From Trichostrongylus colubriformis (taxonomy: Eukaryota; Nematoda; Chromadorea; Rhabditida; Trichostrongylidae), in contig OZ022261.1 of NCBI GenBank assembly GCA_963978905.1, forward strand, positions 4,527,992 through 4,591,991: a stretch of 64,000 nucleotides of DNA, read 5' to 3'. Positions 32,301 through 47,300 of this stretch are shown here, in pieces (position 1 is the stretch's first letter; each line of letters starts with the position of its first letter). Both the position numbers and the translations under genes were made by a program. Under the pieces are notes generated by a model. The model did no database searches and was not told where the DNA came from. It saw nothing but the letters and a program-made list of their open reading frames with translations.

Positions 32301-35300
32301 GATCGCACTATCTCAGAAAGTGAGAAAGTTGAAACCTTAAAGGTTCATCCCTCCTAGAAGGCTTAGCTTCTAAATATAGTTCGCTAATCATGGAATATCA
32401 CGCTCAGGGATGATTTTGGAGGTGTCAAGAAATACATAGGTAGAAAAAAAAAGAAAACCTCCAGTAACCCTATGTTCTTTCTGACCTTGATCTGAACGAG
32501 ATCACATGCTGGAAGTACGTATTAGGACCATTTTCTACGTGATGTCATCATTCGAAATTCAACGAACTACCTTTTTCTCCTGGTAGCGCTGCCTTCAGTG
32601 CCACGATTTCGTCCATCTCATCGCTAGCACGCCTGTTTTCCTGAGTGTTTGCCACCGTTTATCTGGTGATAAAACGATGTTGACTGTCGGCCATCTTTAG
32701 ACGGTGGGCGGCATCTTACTTACCGGATCTCTATGCGCTTACTGTTCATCTTGCGACGCGCTAAGGGAGCTCGGCTTTGTGGAGGGGCAATCTGCTCAGG
32801 GATGTGGACAGGATAACAAGTATATGCCTCTAATGTAGCATGACTTATTTAAAACGACCTTCCGCGAAGCCATGGTATTTGCCCTGGAGGTCGCCTGAGA
32901 TTTACTTACCAGCGACCGTTTTTCGCCAATGTTACTTCGACGGACGAGGGTCGTCGTCGCTCATTAAAGGTTCAGGTAACGCTTGAAAAGGCGGCTGCTT
33001 GTTGTCTTAAATGAAATTCACTCAGGTTCTAACTTGCATACATTCCTCTGAATCTATTGATATGGTGACGTCTCACTGGAAAGTATCGCGTTAGAACGGT
33101 AGACGGCGATTCCCACAACATGAAAAATGGGCTTAAGCAATAGTGTACTCCTTCCACCCCCTGCCAAGTTATTGAGGATCATTGCGCTAGAGATTACTGA
33201 TCTTTGATGGAATGATAGTGATACAAGTTCATTTTCAATATGTTAGTTAACTTGATCGGGTTATAGAATCACACTGGGTTGTAAGACACTGAATTCCATT
33301 GAAAATTAAGTAAAATCAAATCGAATGAATAAAACGTAATAAAATACAGTTGAATTGAAAGCGAACGTCAGAGGAAAGCGAGAATTATGAAAGGCAACGT
33401 CCTGCTTGTGACATGAGGGAAAAAGGGGAAGCTCTATATTTTGTGAGACTGCTGACCCCGTGTACATGAGCGCGGATACCTAATAACGTTGTCTCAGACA
33501 ATGAGATGACGGGGAATCGACGGCCCCAGTCTACCGTCGCCTCACTATATGAATAATGGACGACGATTCGAACCCCTTTCCGGTACGGGTGTGACTTATC
33601 ATCAGACTCCATACTCTTAGCAATCTAAAAAACCGTTTCAAACATTCTATCCTCGGTCGGATCAGAATTGTTTAGAAGCAAATACCTGTGTTTATGAGGA
33701 AACTTTTTTTTTCAATTCAGTCTTTCTTCTTATTCATGTTGCTTGTTGTTTAGGCGTCAGAACCTGAAGATACCATCGAAATAGCTCGAGGCTTTGGAGC
33801 TGAAGATGGTTCTGTTTACCAGTGTTTGGATCCTGAGATATCAGCCTCCGTCGGCAAAGGGCAGGCACGACTAGTTTATTTGATCTATATTCGAGCATTC
33901 AACTTTTACAGTGCATGAAATTCGTCCTGATCGAAACTGAAAAAAATCTATCAAATATAGGGGCCTGAGAAGAATCACTTTCCCCTCCACCTTTATCATT
34001 AGATACGTCACACTTCAGCATATTGCTACTAACTATTGTTACCATCAAATTCATGAACGTATTTCACAAAATCATCAAACTTTGTAATGGCCTTTTTCAC
34101 AAGCAGAATTGGGAGCTTTTGCCAAGCCAGCATGATGCATCGCCACAACTTCGCACAATCCGGGATTTGATCAGCTTCGTTCACAAACTTGCTAAGATCT
34201 CACACTGTGGCTCAGGGAATTCATGAGTGTTGCTCTCGAACATTCCTTTTTCTTGAAGTTCCTACTGCCCTTCATTTCCAGGAACCAGCACGTGCCATTA
34301 CCGTTGAAACCCCTCTGGAGGCGGATTTGAGGCATGAAAAATGACACTGGATCATAGCAGCATTGCTCAAGCAGCAAAAGCTCGGTGATCTCCACGAACC
34401 GAAGCGACAAACCCTAGGATCTCTCCCGATCCACCACGGAAGTTGGTGTAGGGGTGGAAGAGGGGGGTTTAGAGGCGCATTAGGGAAAATTCGGACGAAA
34501 AGTAGAAGAAGTAGAATATGAAAGTCGAGATGCCTGGTGACAGGACAGTGAAGAAAAACGGATGGAAATGACCAAAAACCCAAGGGATAGGACCCCCTTC
34601 CAACCGTTGATTCTCGACGCGAACGACCTTTTCGTCAAGAGACGGTTATTCCGGACCAGTTTTCCATTGGCATGTTGCCAAGTAAACATAAGGTAATGTT
34701 TGGGAATACGACAGCACCTATTTTCTGGAGTGAGCTTCAAGCTAAAACTCCGAGAGCACGCCGCAACACCGATCCCGCCGCATCTCCTTGACCGCTCCCA
34801 CCACAGCCAATCGAGAATCACGTCACCTGGAGGCGGGGTCTGTCATTCGGAGGCGTTCACCAGGATTTCGCCACAGATAGCCTTTTTAAACCTAAAGTTC
34901 CCATGTGAATGACTTCTTTTAGGGATTTCTGAATAACCACATTATCCCTAAAGCTGTCTTTAAGAAGTCAACCGCTGGAGGCGAGATGCCATAATAGAAT
35001 AAGGAAATGAGAAGGCGGTGGAACACACAAGAATACAATGTATACATACTCCCAGAGTATGCAATGAATAGGTCATCTTGCTTATTTGTCTCCGCACTCG
35101 AGTGCTGGTTCTGTCTTTTGAGCAGTTGATGGTGCCGTAGGTGTATAAAAGCCTGATGGCGCCGGCTGACGGCTTTACATTTCCATGACAATGAAAGTAG
35201 TGGGCTACAGCTTGCTTCTGCTTGCAGAGGAACATTTCAAAAATATATTTCTTTCAACTTTACTTTCACCACTTAGTTTGCTTTCTGTCTTGTATACTGA

Positions 35301-38300
35301 GTTGTGGGCAAAGTGACTCTTTCCTGCTCACACCCCGTAATATGCTAATGATTGATGTAATATGCAAGCAGAACGGAAACACATATGTTGACAGGGTGGG
35401 AACGACAACGATGTCAGGAAGGTATTGGAGTTTCTGAAGAACCTGACTGAACAGCCTGAGTGGGCTCGGTCGATCTCGTTTGTCAAACTCAATGCGACTG
35501 TTCCAAAGGGTGAGTGGAGAAGCTTCATTTACCTCTGTACCCAGTTGCGATCTGGCATGAAGCGGCCAGAATGTTTAACTTCACATCCGAGGATTTGAAG
35601 TGAGGTGGTGAAGCACCTTCCTCTGTTTTCTGGTCACGATGGCCGCTCTCCGTGTGCTTAAACTTTTTTGCATTCTTGAGTCGCCTACAAATGATAATGT
35701 CAATTATTATTATACATACACAACTAGCTCTCACGACTCTATATGGTAGTGTAGCAGTTGGCTAATCTCTCCCTTTAAGAGATTACCCAACTGCTAGAAC
35801 GAAGAAGTAGAATAGTAGGTTATCCGATGCATTCTTTTCATCTAAAGCACAGTTCGAGATAATTTGGGTATTTGATTCTCCTCCATAGGCACAGATAGCT
35901 CATGTAATTGCACTGGTTCTGTGGGACTATGAAGCTTCATTTTCACGTTTTCAGTCATTTTCAAAACATTACTAACGTATGCTATGTTTTTCCTATAAAG
36001 TTCCGTGATGTCGGAGTAAAGTTTGGTGACCAGTTTAAGAAGGTTAGCTATAATGCTTAGCGAAACTACTGGAGCGAGATGAGAGCCGATGAGGAGGAGC
36101 TGTCTCCTGTTTCAATCTCTTTCTACAAAAGGGGCTTGGGGTGTCGCGCAAGTATTTCGGCAGGTTAGGCCGACGACGGCGACTCCCTGGTACGCTTTCC
36201 GTTTCTGAAACGCTTAACCCAACCACTCTACAGTATGAGGATCGCGGCGAGAGCCTGTGAATTCGATTCGTGTAGTCCTGTGCAAGGTGGAACATGGAAC
36301 TGCGTTGAAGTCGGCAAAATCATTGCTGCAATGTTAAACAGCCCTGGCCATTATGGGCATTCCGCATTCATTCAAGGGTATCTTCCCTGTAACTGGTCAT
36401 CTTTCCGCTAAGTTCTGCCACTGTAGCTTCTTGATGTGTTGAAATAACTTTCGGTGTTTGGCGCGTGTTCCTAGTCTAAAGCTGTTTCATATAGCTCTCA
36501 TCAGTTGCCGCGATTCAAAACGCTGGCGGACTATTTCCTTTGCTATAATCGAGTTTCTTTTGCTCCTCGTCATAACTGGAGCGGACATCGCCCGATTTTG
36601 TTCAGAAAAGGTTGAAAAACTTTTACTGCTTTGAAGCTATCACTTTTCCGGTAATTCACACATTTGATGACCCTTCATATCAAAATCAAACATAAGTTAA
36701 GAACGGAAGAATTAAATTATATTCTTTTCAGACATTCAGGTCCAGTTGATAAACCACGCTTTTATGAATGTAAATGCGCGACCGAAGTGTATGACGATCT
36801 TGACGAAAAGCTTGGATGCAAAGGACCTAACGAACTACATAAAGTTATGGTTATGATCAATTTTTTCTGCAATTCTGACCAGTATGTTTAATTTTTTTGT
36901 ATTTGATTTGATCAGACCACGCCGCCTTGGCACCCGTCGTCATTTACGAAGAACATGTCGTCCTTGTTCTTGCACCGTTTAACCCCTTTTGAAGTTCTCC
37001 AAAAAAGAGGCTAATTTAATGCGTGACCACATAAATGATGAAGTTGATCGGGTATGCGCAGATACGACGGAGAATCGCTTCACGGCGTTTCACTCTCGGC
37101 GCCACCAGTACGACCAGCGAAACGATTGCTTTTGGGAGCCCGGCAGAGCGTGGCTGCGTCACCTCTGCGCTTGCACCCATGCCACACTGCCTCGCTTAAA
37201 GGCTGCCACGCCCTGCCACTGGCACTCGCACCCGCCGCGCCGCTCGCCGTGGGCGGCCGCGCGATTTCCCGTCATATCTGCACACACCCAAGTTGGTCGA
37301 ATCCCACCTATGCGGAATGTGTCGATTTATGTACCTTAGCGAACTTAGCAGGCGATTGAAGATTGTGACGAAATGAATACTGAGGGCCTGCACTATGAAG
37401 CCTCCTTTGCCACGGGCTACTTGTACTCAATTATTCAGTCAATCATTGTTGGTGTTGGCTGAATGCTGCGAGCAGGCGAAAACAGTGAGGTTGAGGCAGT
37501 GCGGTGAAATTGAATAAATCATTCTCGGGTACTTCCATCTTCTATGACTCTTTCGCGCTTTTCGCGAAGTGTCTTGTACTTTACCTATTTTACGCTTTCA
37601 TTTACTTTTGAAGGTATCCTCGGCAGGGCCCGTGGCATCCTGGCTTTATGGGGTGGGTTCCCTTCACCCCTTCTTTGAACTCCTTACGGTCGTTTGCTAG
37701 ACTGCAATCTCTGAAGGAGGTGTAGTTGCCTTCCGTGGTTGGTCGTTATGAGCTGACATCCGCTGCCATCGAGCACTTCATGTCTCAGTGCTGTTCAGTA
37801 CTATTTCACCTTGAGAGTCCTGAAACATTTGGATCGCATAGAACCATGTGTCCACTTCACTTATTCAGGGACGTGCTCCGCAGTACTATGTGCGGGCTAC
37901 GTCGCTCACTAAGTGTTAGAAGTCCCCGGCCCGTTTCGTGCTGTGCTCCATGCATTCTTCGAAGCTCCATATCATGTTTTCCCTTTCCTTTAGTCCAGGC
38001 TCCCCTTGCCGACACTGCCATTTCTGTACATTAGACTGAAGCTTCTCCTGGTATCACTGCACCCCAGTGAACAATTTCTGAGAACTAGGTCCTCTGATAT
38101 GAAATGCAGCAACCGGGGGAGTTCTGGAGACTCTTGCCATTGATGAGTGGAGAAGATCAGAAGATTTCTTTATAAATAAAATGCTGATTGGTGCTGTCTC
38201 GTTCCATATGGTACGTTGAAATTAAAAGAAATCGTTCATAACGGGCGGAGGGTTTTTTTTAACGAAAGGAGTACCTACGAGTATCATCTTCCAAATCAGC

Positions 38301-41300
38301 AGCGTATTGTGAGCAGGTTAGAGGTGATAATAGAGACCGCGAAAAGTAGGGAAAACTTGAACGCCCTAAAAAAGTGGAGGTATGATCAGTCCCATGATCG
38401 CTGTGGTGAAGGCTTCTAGTACTTATGATCCATGGATGCGCGCAGGCTAATGATAGCACACTGTACCCATTCTTGATTAAAGGAATCGTCCACGGAAAAT
38501 GAGTTTTTGTGTTACCCATATATTTATGTTGTATTTGCCTAATGTTAGCCTCATGTAAAATCTCACGCGAAAAAATGTGAATCTGGCTGAGATACAGCAC
38601 CACAAAGTGCGGTCCCAGTGGGCGGGGCCTCCGTGTAAAAGCCTCGTCCCGTCGTCCGCCGTGGTCGGAGACGCGTTGTAGGAACAGAAGGTTACGTAAC
38701 AGTCCCACACTCCGTTCCCAGCGCCGGCGGAAGACGGGACGAGGCTTTTACACGGAGGCCCCGCCCACTGGGACCGCACTTTGTGGTGCTGTATCTCAGC
38801 CAGATTCACATTTGTTCGCGTGAAATTTTGCATGAGGCCAACATTAGGCAAATACAACATAAATATATGGGTAACACAAAAACTCATTTTCCGTGGACGA
38901 TTCCTTTAAGTGAAATTGACTGCGAACCGTGCTTGAACGCTTTGGACTCCCTTGTGGCTGGTGAATGTTACTCCCTTGTGGCTTTCCGTCTCTGGGATGC
39001 TGCTTTTTTCCGTATCTGGGATGCTGAGAGGGGGAATATCATGCACCTGCGCGGACAGGACAACACATGCTGTGCGAGTTTATATCAGTTGTAAGCTGGT
39101 ATTCAAAAGCAGCTATGGAATTTCTGTGCGGTGTCAGAATTACATTGTTTTCAGGAAGCATTCGAGAGTTATGAAGTTCCGTTACAGAAGTCATTATTCA
39201 GGTTGTACTGCAAAAACCCTGTAACTGGTTTGAGGCCTTTGCTGAGGTAATCTTGACGCATTACGACGCCCTCAACCCTTATTGTTTGTTTTTTCATCAA
39301 TAGAGCCGTGCTATTGGCCTCATCGTTAATGCCATCCATCGAAGTAGAGTACTTTGACGTTCTGGGAGAGGTAATCCACAAGGGCACGGTGAGCTTTAAG
39401 CGGATACATTTTTCGTTTGAGGTCTTCACAGTTATATGAGATGAGGTATGCGTTTCCACTTTAACTTCCTCGGAACTTCCCTTTTGGGCTGACTTTTTGC
39501 ATGGGTGCCACTCAAAGGGACAGCTTTTCAATAGGCATCATAAAGGAACCTCTAGACATACTGTAAATTAAATAATCGTATATTTGTACAAAATTTGCAA
39601 AGTAGTATTTGTACAAAATTTCAATGTTTTAGCATAACATTTTGTGTACAAAATATCACAACTCCAACAGAAATACCTTGTCTCAAAATAGCAAGCAGCA
39701 ATGATGGGCCTGGTCAATGAATTGTAATGATGATCTCAATCTCTCCGGAGGAATGTTATCCTATGAATTAATGATCGCTCTTTCTACTTATCGTGAGCTT
39801 TGATACATGTAACTTGACACCCAGATTCATCCCACAATGTTCGTTGAGATGCAAATCGGCGAGATATGTTGGTCTGTGCAGCAGAGGGACGCTATGGTTC
39901 CATGGTAGACGATGCTGCGAACATCAGTCCAGATAAATCTGCAATTTTTTGAGCTACGTTTTGAGCTCGAACCCTATCATGAGCGTCAGTCATTTCGTCT
40001 CAGAATCTGCTGTGTACCACCATGAAACCCTCGCAGTGCTTCGAAGTCGGCAACCCGGCATGTTGAAGCCTGTTGGTGGTCCATTTTGAATACGGTAGCA
40101 GCATCATAGTATGGTATTTTTGGTATAAAAAAGACAATTGAAAAAGTAACGCACGAAACCGTGCAGAATGTTCATTGCACAAAAATTTCTACAACTTTTT
40201 TTTGAACTTCTTCTCGGGATCAATCTCCTACAACAAAAATTAGATCTTAGTTTTTGAAATTCCCAAAAAAGTATTCGATTTTGACATGTCAAGATATATT
40301 TATTATTTGAAAATAGAAAAAAGGTTGGAAATGTGGATTTTCAGTTTGAAAATTAAGTCGCCATACGTATTCGAAGTGAGCTCGTCGTGTCCATACCCAT
40401 CGTCGATCGCATCTTACATAGCTCAGACATTCGTGGAAAGGAGCAATCAAAATTTTTCTTGAAAAGCCGTCATTTTATCGCAGGCGTAGAAGCTGGAACA
40501 ATCCAGAGATTTGTACTGAAGTGTATGCAGTCTCATTGATCTCACCTGCTGAAAGCTCCTGTAAGATTGCGAGAAAAATATCTTAAGAATTATCCTACAA
40601 CCCGATATTTGGATCATGACTATAGAACAAACTCATAATATTTACAACTGCTTTCGGTAGGCCTTGGCTCAAAGACCACCGGGGCACGGTGGGAAGCAGT
40701 GCACCTCACTTCGCAAACAAGGAAATTTATGTAAGGAAAAGGTGAGAATCATTCAGTGCAAATGATAATTATCCATGACAGTAAGGGACTGATGAGAATG
40801 GCTTGTGCTACCGGACCAACACCACTAACTTCGGTAGAAAAGACGTGAAAATTAACGAGAAAATTCAATTCACGGTTACCCTGTACTGATACGGCTATAA
40901 GCCACAAGAAAACCGCCTATACCCCTCAACTAGCATAGCATGAATTAACAAAGAAGGAAAACTGATGTTATGTAGGCCGGTGTTCAGCAAGTTTACCCCT
41001 TTGCATGATTCGAATTTCTTCGTTTCAAATTTTTTTCACATGTTCTGGAAACTTCAGGTTTCACCTGAACTTTGAAATGCTTTTAAAATGTTAAGTCTTT
41101 ACCCTGCTGAGCCGTACATTCAATTTCGTAAGAGTGTTAGAAATTGCGCGAAATTACGTTTTCACGTTTTTTTTTTGCCATGAATCGATTAATCATTGAT
41201 TTGCTCACGGAATCGTATACATTTTTGATTCAGGTCGCCGACCTACCGAAGTCATGCTACATGTTTTGGTTTTCTTAAACTCGGGACTAGACTGTTGTTC

Positions 41301-44300
41301 TACTCTGAGAAGTTCGAAGAAAAATTTTTCTGAAACTCGATCCTGGTTCAAGCTCGCGATTGTGTAGCAGCCGAAGTCCCATTGAAGTTTTCTATACGAG
41401 CCCCTGTTCTTAGTGTGACCCCCAAGTTGCGCCTCCGTCTATACTCTACTGAAAACCCTTCTTTCAACTCTATCAGGCGCATATTTCCCAATCAATTGTA
41501 CACCATTCGATCCCTCAGGGAAAACGTAATCGAATGGTATATAGTACTTTCGGTGGTGATAAATTTGTTATTTTCCTCATTTTCGGCTTTTGCTTTGTTG
41601 TCGGTCGTCGTTTCAAACTTTCTGGCTGCCACGTGCTTGCCCATGGCAGCTGCACGATTGGTGGTGCCATCGCGAGTGAAGAGCGCTCTTCCACGGCCGT
41701 GCACGTGAGTGGCACGGTGTCGTCACGAACGTGGCTACGTTTAGTACCTCGAAACTTGGTAACTAAACTAGTCAGCCAGTCTCGATCGATGGTGCCACGC
41801 CCTCCCATGGCCGTGCACGTCGATCGCACATGGCAAACGAAGTTTAAGACGTCTATTGAGAACAGAGCAAAGGCCGGTGGTGAGAAAGTCAATAAATTCA
41901 TCACCACCAAGTGTTTTATATATCACACAGAGGCATCTTTACTAGGGAATAGGTTGGCGTACAGTTTATCCAAACTCTGCGTCTGGAAATGAATGAGAGG
42001 ATGGTTTTTTTTTCAACAGAGTGTACACGGAGGTACTATGTAGGGTCACACCAAAGAACGAAATTAGGGCACCACATTTTCTACACATCTGTGAGCTTAG
42101 ACTAGGATTGTGAAGAACCTCGCTAGCTCATCAGATTTCGAAAAATTTTCCTTCGAACTTCTCGAAATGTGTAATAATGGGCCTAGTATGTAGTGAGTTC
42201 GAAAAAATCAAACACATGTAGCACCATCTCATAGAGTTCGAGTGGCTGATTCGAATGTACATAAAACGTTAGAAAATCGATAATCAATCGATTCGTAGCG
42301 AAATAACGTTGAATGATATTTAACACACTTACGGTATTAAATGTAGTTACTGTTGTGTGACGAGGTATTGATGCCAGGATTTTTTATTTTTTTTTAAATG
42401 CCACTTATTATGGTGTTGAAGTAAAAATTGGTATTAGTGTAACATTGGTCAAATGGTAGGATTGTGCTTCACCTGAAAAATTGAAGTTAGAAGTATCTCC
42501 CCACGGAAATCCGCACTAAAGTACCTTTCGTAACAAGCATTGAGTTTTGAGGAAGTTATGGGTGAAAACGCATATTCCAATGGATTGTATTGTATGGTGT
42601 TCTTTCAGAAAATTCGCATGAAGACTTCGGACTTGAAAACGTTTTGTAAAGTGGAGGAAAAAGGCCGAGCTCTGAACATGCGGTTTTTAACCACTTTTGC
42701 GTGCCGCTCCGACGCCAACCGTAATCGCAATCTTCAAATTCGCTATTATGACGAAGTCAAAGCGGATAGAACACGTGTGGTTGTGAGTGATTCAATTTCT
42801 TTTCTTATTATCTTTGTTTTGCTGTTTGTTATTGGGCCATCCCAAGAGTGATGTCGTTTTGAATGCTAAATGTCATTTTTTTTGAAATTTTCCTGTAAAA
42901 TTACAGGTTTTTGTAGCACGTCATAAGTAATTCGAAAAAGATCATTTAACCAGGTGCGACGCTCGAACTGATTGATTTCTCCAAAATGAACGATAGTGTT
43001 TTGGTAGATTGCGGTTTGGTAAAATTTGGTCGCCTCAACCAACTCCTTCGCCAGCCTGAATATCGGTGTCATTCTATAATACTGAAAAACTGAATACCGA
43101 CTTTTCTAGAGCAGAAAAATGTTTCGGATGATATATAAAATGCACAAATTTGTAATCTTATGAGGAAAACTTTGTTCGAAAAAAGCGACGTTACTTATGG
43201 AATAACCCAGTAGTCGCAAGCGACACCCTAAGAGTGTGGAGATGATGAAAGTTGAGCTTTCTTTTGAGCTGTGTTTTACTTTTGTGTGAGCCCTATGTAG
43301 CCGCTATGGTGGCTAACATGTATCATTTTCTCCAATGTCTTCATTAGGGTAAATGATGGTCACTTTGTTGAGCTCAATTGCTCGAATGACTCATTTGCGT
43401 TGAAAAAGTTGGGAGAGGTAGTAATTCATATGTTCTCTCATTTAAAGGCATTCCAAGCACATCTTGAGTAGGTTTTGTGCTGAATCATGGAAATAAAATA
43501 AAGGGGCTGAGAAATACGCAATCGCGTGAAAAGAAGCATTTGAATCAGTTCCCGCTGGATGGTATCATAAGAAACTCTGGATATCATCTGTTTTCTCATG
43601 TCAACGTCTCCTTAGCATTGCCATCGCTTCTTTACCTTATACGATCATACAAATTGTAAGCCTCATTTGCCACGTTGTTGACGAGTACGGCTGGGATTTT
43701 AGTATTTCTAAGAAAATCTGAAGTAAAAAGCTCCGACCCGAAATGCAGATACTGACACACGCCGGAACTATTCTCCACTACTTTAACGGCGGCACTCCTA
43801 CTTATGGTTAAGGTAGAGCAGCCAGCTATGATCTCCAGTTATGATGTCTTGCAGATCTTTTGTATATACAGTTCCAAACGCAGCATATTTTACCTTTACT
43901 TTTGCTGCCATGTTGGCCAAATTGAACAGTGTAGTAGCTAGATGTACCAGCTTTAAATCAAAATCGAAGCGGAAATCGCAGCTTACTCTTTCCTACGTCC
44001 CTGTAGATGTCCGTGCAGATATGTTTAACCTTCGAGCTCCTTGAGAGAGCAGTGATCAGTATGCCAGATATTAAAATTTCGGTCAATCATCATACGTTCC
44101 TGTTGTTTCGGCTTTTATTAGCTCATCCTATTGAGCGTTGATGTTGGATGTTGAGTAAGTGTTAATTTCTGGTAATTTTGAGTCATCGCTCACACTGGTC
44201 GGGTCCTTTCCATTTGTGGACACGTTCGTTGCTGTTCGGGACAGGCTGCCTTGAGAGGACTGCAGACGGCTTATGGCTAACAAAAACCAAAAAATTAAAA

Positions 44301-47300
44301 ATCAGTTACAATCGGTTAGGTACATTGCCCACCACATGGTAACAGCTAGCTCTTCCTTATCTCGGCGAGCTGAACTCGGATGATCTCTTTACGGTGGACT
44401 TCGACGAAGAGAGTTCCATCGATTGAAGTAAGCCTTCCTTATTAGGATGTAATAGAATGAAAGTCGCTGCAAGAGTTCAGCTCGTACTGCATGGAGATCG
44501 CAGTGGTGCTTGGTAGACCTCGAAGATTGTTCGTGTCTTTTTCTTTTTGAATTTGTGGCTGGACTTGTTTAAGAAGTTGGCGGAACATCGTGGGGCAAAT
44601 CTACAGAGCGGCATCATGAAGTTGCCACTCAGCGAAAGGTATTGGCCGGATACTGAATGGGAGCACGCATCAAGAATTCTTTGGATAACCTCTCAACATT
44701 AAAAAAGGATCTCTTCTATAACTAAGCTTGCGTACTCATTTCAATTTTGTGGGATAAGTATTGTAGAAGTGTCTTGGAGACTAATTGAAATATGGAGTGG
44801 AAATTTGCCCAGCCCTTGGATGAAAGGGAGGTCATGCTACTGTAGTTACTCAAATCATTCACTCATTCACTTTCAATCATTCACTCCCGTGCGCTAGACG
44901 GGAGCGGTCGATTTCGCCTTCGGCTCTGACGAACTAAGGATCATTATTGCTGGCTGTTTACTGTTATTATTTCGACTTCAGTTTACTAGCACCGTTTTTG
45001 CCATCGTCTAGACCTACCCTGGAGTTACGCCTTATTCGTTTGGAGTAACGCCTTATTCTCAGAAGATAGTTACTCTCTGTTGGACTTGAATTTGCATGGC
45101 CGCCACTACATATTGATTTCACTATTCTCTGATCAGGCTGTTCCCTTGTGGCGGGGGATTACGTTTTCTTCTCAAGCCACCGCATCAGGTGAATTCGTTC
45201 CTTATTTGTTGATCACTGCTCATGGATACCCCCGCTGCTCCTCCCGTTCAGGGACGACGAGGGAAGAAGCACAGGATTGATTTGTCGAGTCCGGGATCTG
45301 ATATGGATCTTGGTAGAGCAATTGAACTGGTCATCGGAGACGCGTCGATCTCGCCCCACCTCAAAGCAGCCATGGGTGGTCTGATGGAAATAAAGGAGCA
45401 AATGATGTCAATACTGGCGAAGAACAAGGAACTCACAACGGAGAACGAAACTATTCGGCAGAGGAACTGTGAGTTGGAAAAAGAAGTTACTAAATTGAAG
45501 AGTCAGATCAATACTTTGAAACAGTCATTGTCATCTCAGGATTCATCTAGATTGCCTTCATCTAACGTTGTTCCGTCATCGAATTTTTTGTCCGCAGTTG
45601 ATGATAATGAGTCAGAACGTAGACGCTCAGTCGTTGTTATTGGTGTTAATGAGAGTACTGCATCTATCGCATCTGATCGCGTCTTGCATGACACCTCCTG
45701 CATCAGGCAAATCTTAGATTTTCTCTCAGTTGAATGTCGACCTGTCGCAGTATATAGAATGGGACGCTTTACGCCTAGTAAGCCTCGACTCTTGAAAGTT
45801 GTTTTTCCAGCATCATTTTTCGTTTCATTGGCATTGAGGAGGGCCCCGCAACTCAGGTATTTCCAGATAAAAGGCATTTTCATTAGGCCATCTTTAACTA
45901 AGTTTGAGAGAGAGCGTTTGAAAGCCGAAAGGCTTTCGACTCAGAACACTCGTGCTCAGTCAAATGTAGACTTTGTGACAGAACAACAGCATTCTCAATC
46001 TTTTAGTTAAGTTGTAAGTAGGACTTCGCCTAACCAGAATCTTATTCCTCAACCTCAGTGTACTGTCAATAATGTTGATAATGATAGCCTGGATCATCAT
46101 TCGGAAAACGGGCTGTAGATCTTCGGTGTTCAGTTTCAAATCTTTCCCAATTACTCGTCCTTGTTATTTCAATAGGTCTCCGAAGATCTCCAACCGTTCT
46201 CTCAACTCCCAGCGTCGGTTCGTTCGTTTGTAAATCAGTTCAGCTCTCGATAAGGTGTAAAATGCTTGTTGTCTAACATCCGTTCTCTCGTTAAAAATTT
46301 ACATTCGCTCATCTTTTTGCTTTCTAAAACCGAGTACGGTATTATTGCCTTATCGGAAACTTGGCTGAAATCTAGCATCGAATTACCCGCTTTACTTGGC
46401 GACATTGGCGCTAGTTACGAGGAATTCAGATGCGACAGGAAACGTAGGAAGGGTGGCGGTGTTCTCCTTTTGATCAAACGAACGCTGTGCCCAGTTTTGA
46501 TTTTTATGGAATCCGTTTCGGAAAGTTATGAGATAGTTGCTGTTGATCTTTATGTTGGGGGAGGAAAATGCAGGATAATGTTGTGTTATAGGGCCCACAA
46601 GTGTCCTAGTGAAAAGTGTGATTTGTTAATTAAGTGCCTTAGCGATTTGTGTTCTGATTCGCAGGTTTGCCTTCTAGCTGGTGACTTTAACTTTCCTCAC
46701 GTAGATTGGGCTGCATCTGAACTCACAGGGCTTGGGGTCTCTCGAAAATTTGTTGACCTGGTGACGAATAATGGCTTTCATCAATTGGTGCACTTGGGTA
46801 CAAGGGGTGGCAGCGTATTAGACCTGCTATTTTGCAACGAACGACCATTTGTCAGTGGGGTCAAGGTGGGTACTCTAATAGGATCCAGTGACCACGCCAG
46901 CATTAAGTTCTGCATTAAGATGCCTAATTTAGTGAGGAGGGAAACACTCAGGCGGGATTACAAGAAAGCCAATTTCAACCTCATCTGTTCCTATCTAGAC
47001 TCTATTGACTGGTATGGATCTTTCGCCGGCCTCAATGTTAATGATATGTATGAATTATTACTGTTTGTGCTAAAGGAGTAATGATAGGTATGTCCCCTTT
47101 CGTAGGGTCGGGAGTAGTGTCACTTTTATTCCGCCATTTCTTCAACTCCTTTTTGACAAGAAAGTTAAAGCATACAAGACGGCAGTGTTGTCTCAATTGC
47201 CAGAGGACTGGCGTTCATACAAAAAGGTTGCGGATAGATTCGAGAAAAAGATGTACAAGTTCCACTGCCACGTTGAAAAGAAAATCATTGAAAACGGGAA

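Noticed and set aside
36001..36042. 42-nt mini-exon (FRDVGVKFGDQFKK)
   Set aside because: Splice sites are plausible, but its exit phase does not match the next exon, so it is not included in the gene model.
39169..39531. 120-codon minus-strand frame that looks protein-like
   Set aside because: The plus-strand exon 39304-39370 fits the neighbouring exons in phase, whereas no minus-strand splice partner or domain was found.
41515..41992. Overlapping frames of 131 and 152 codons on opposite strands
   Set aside because: They are by-products of the palindromic element at 41535-41928.
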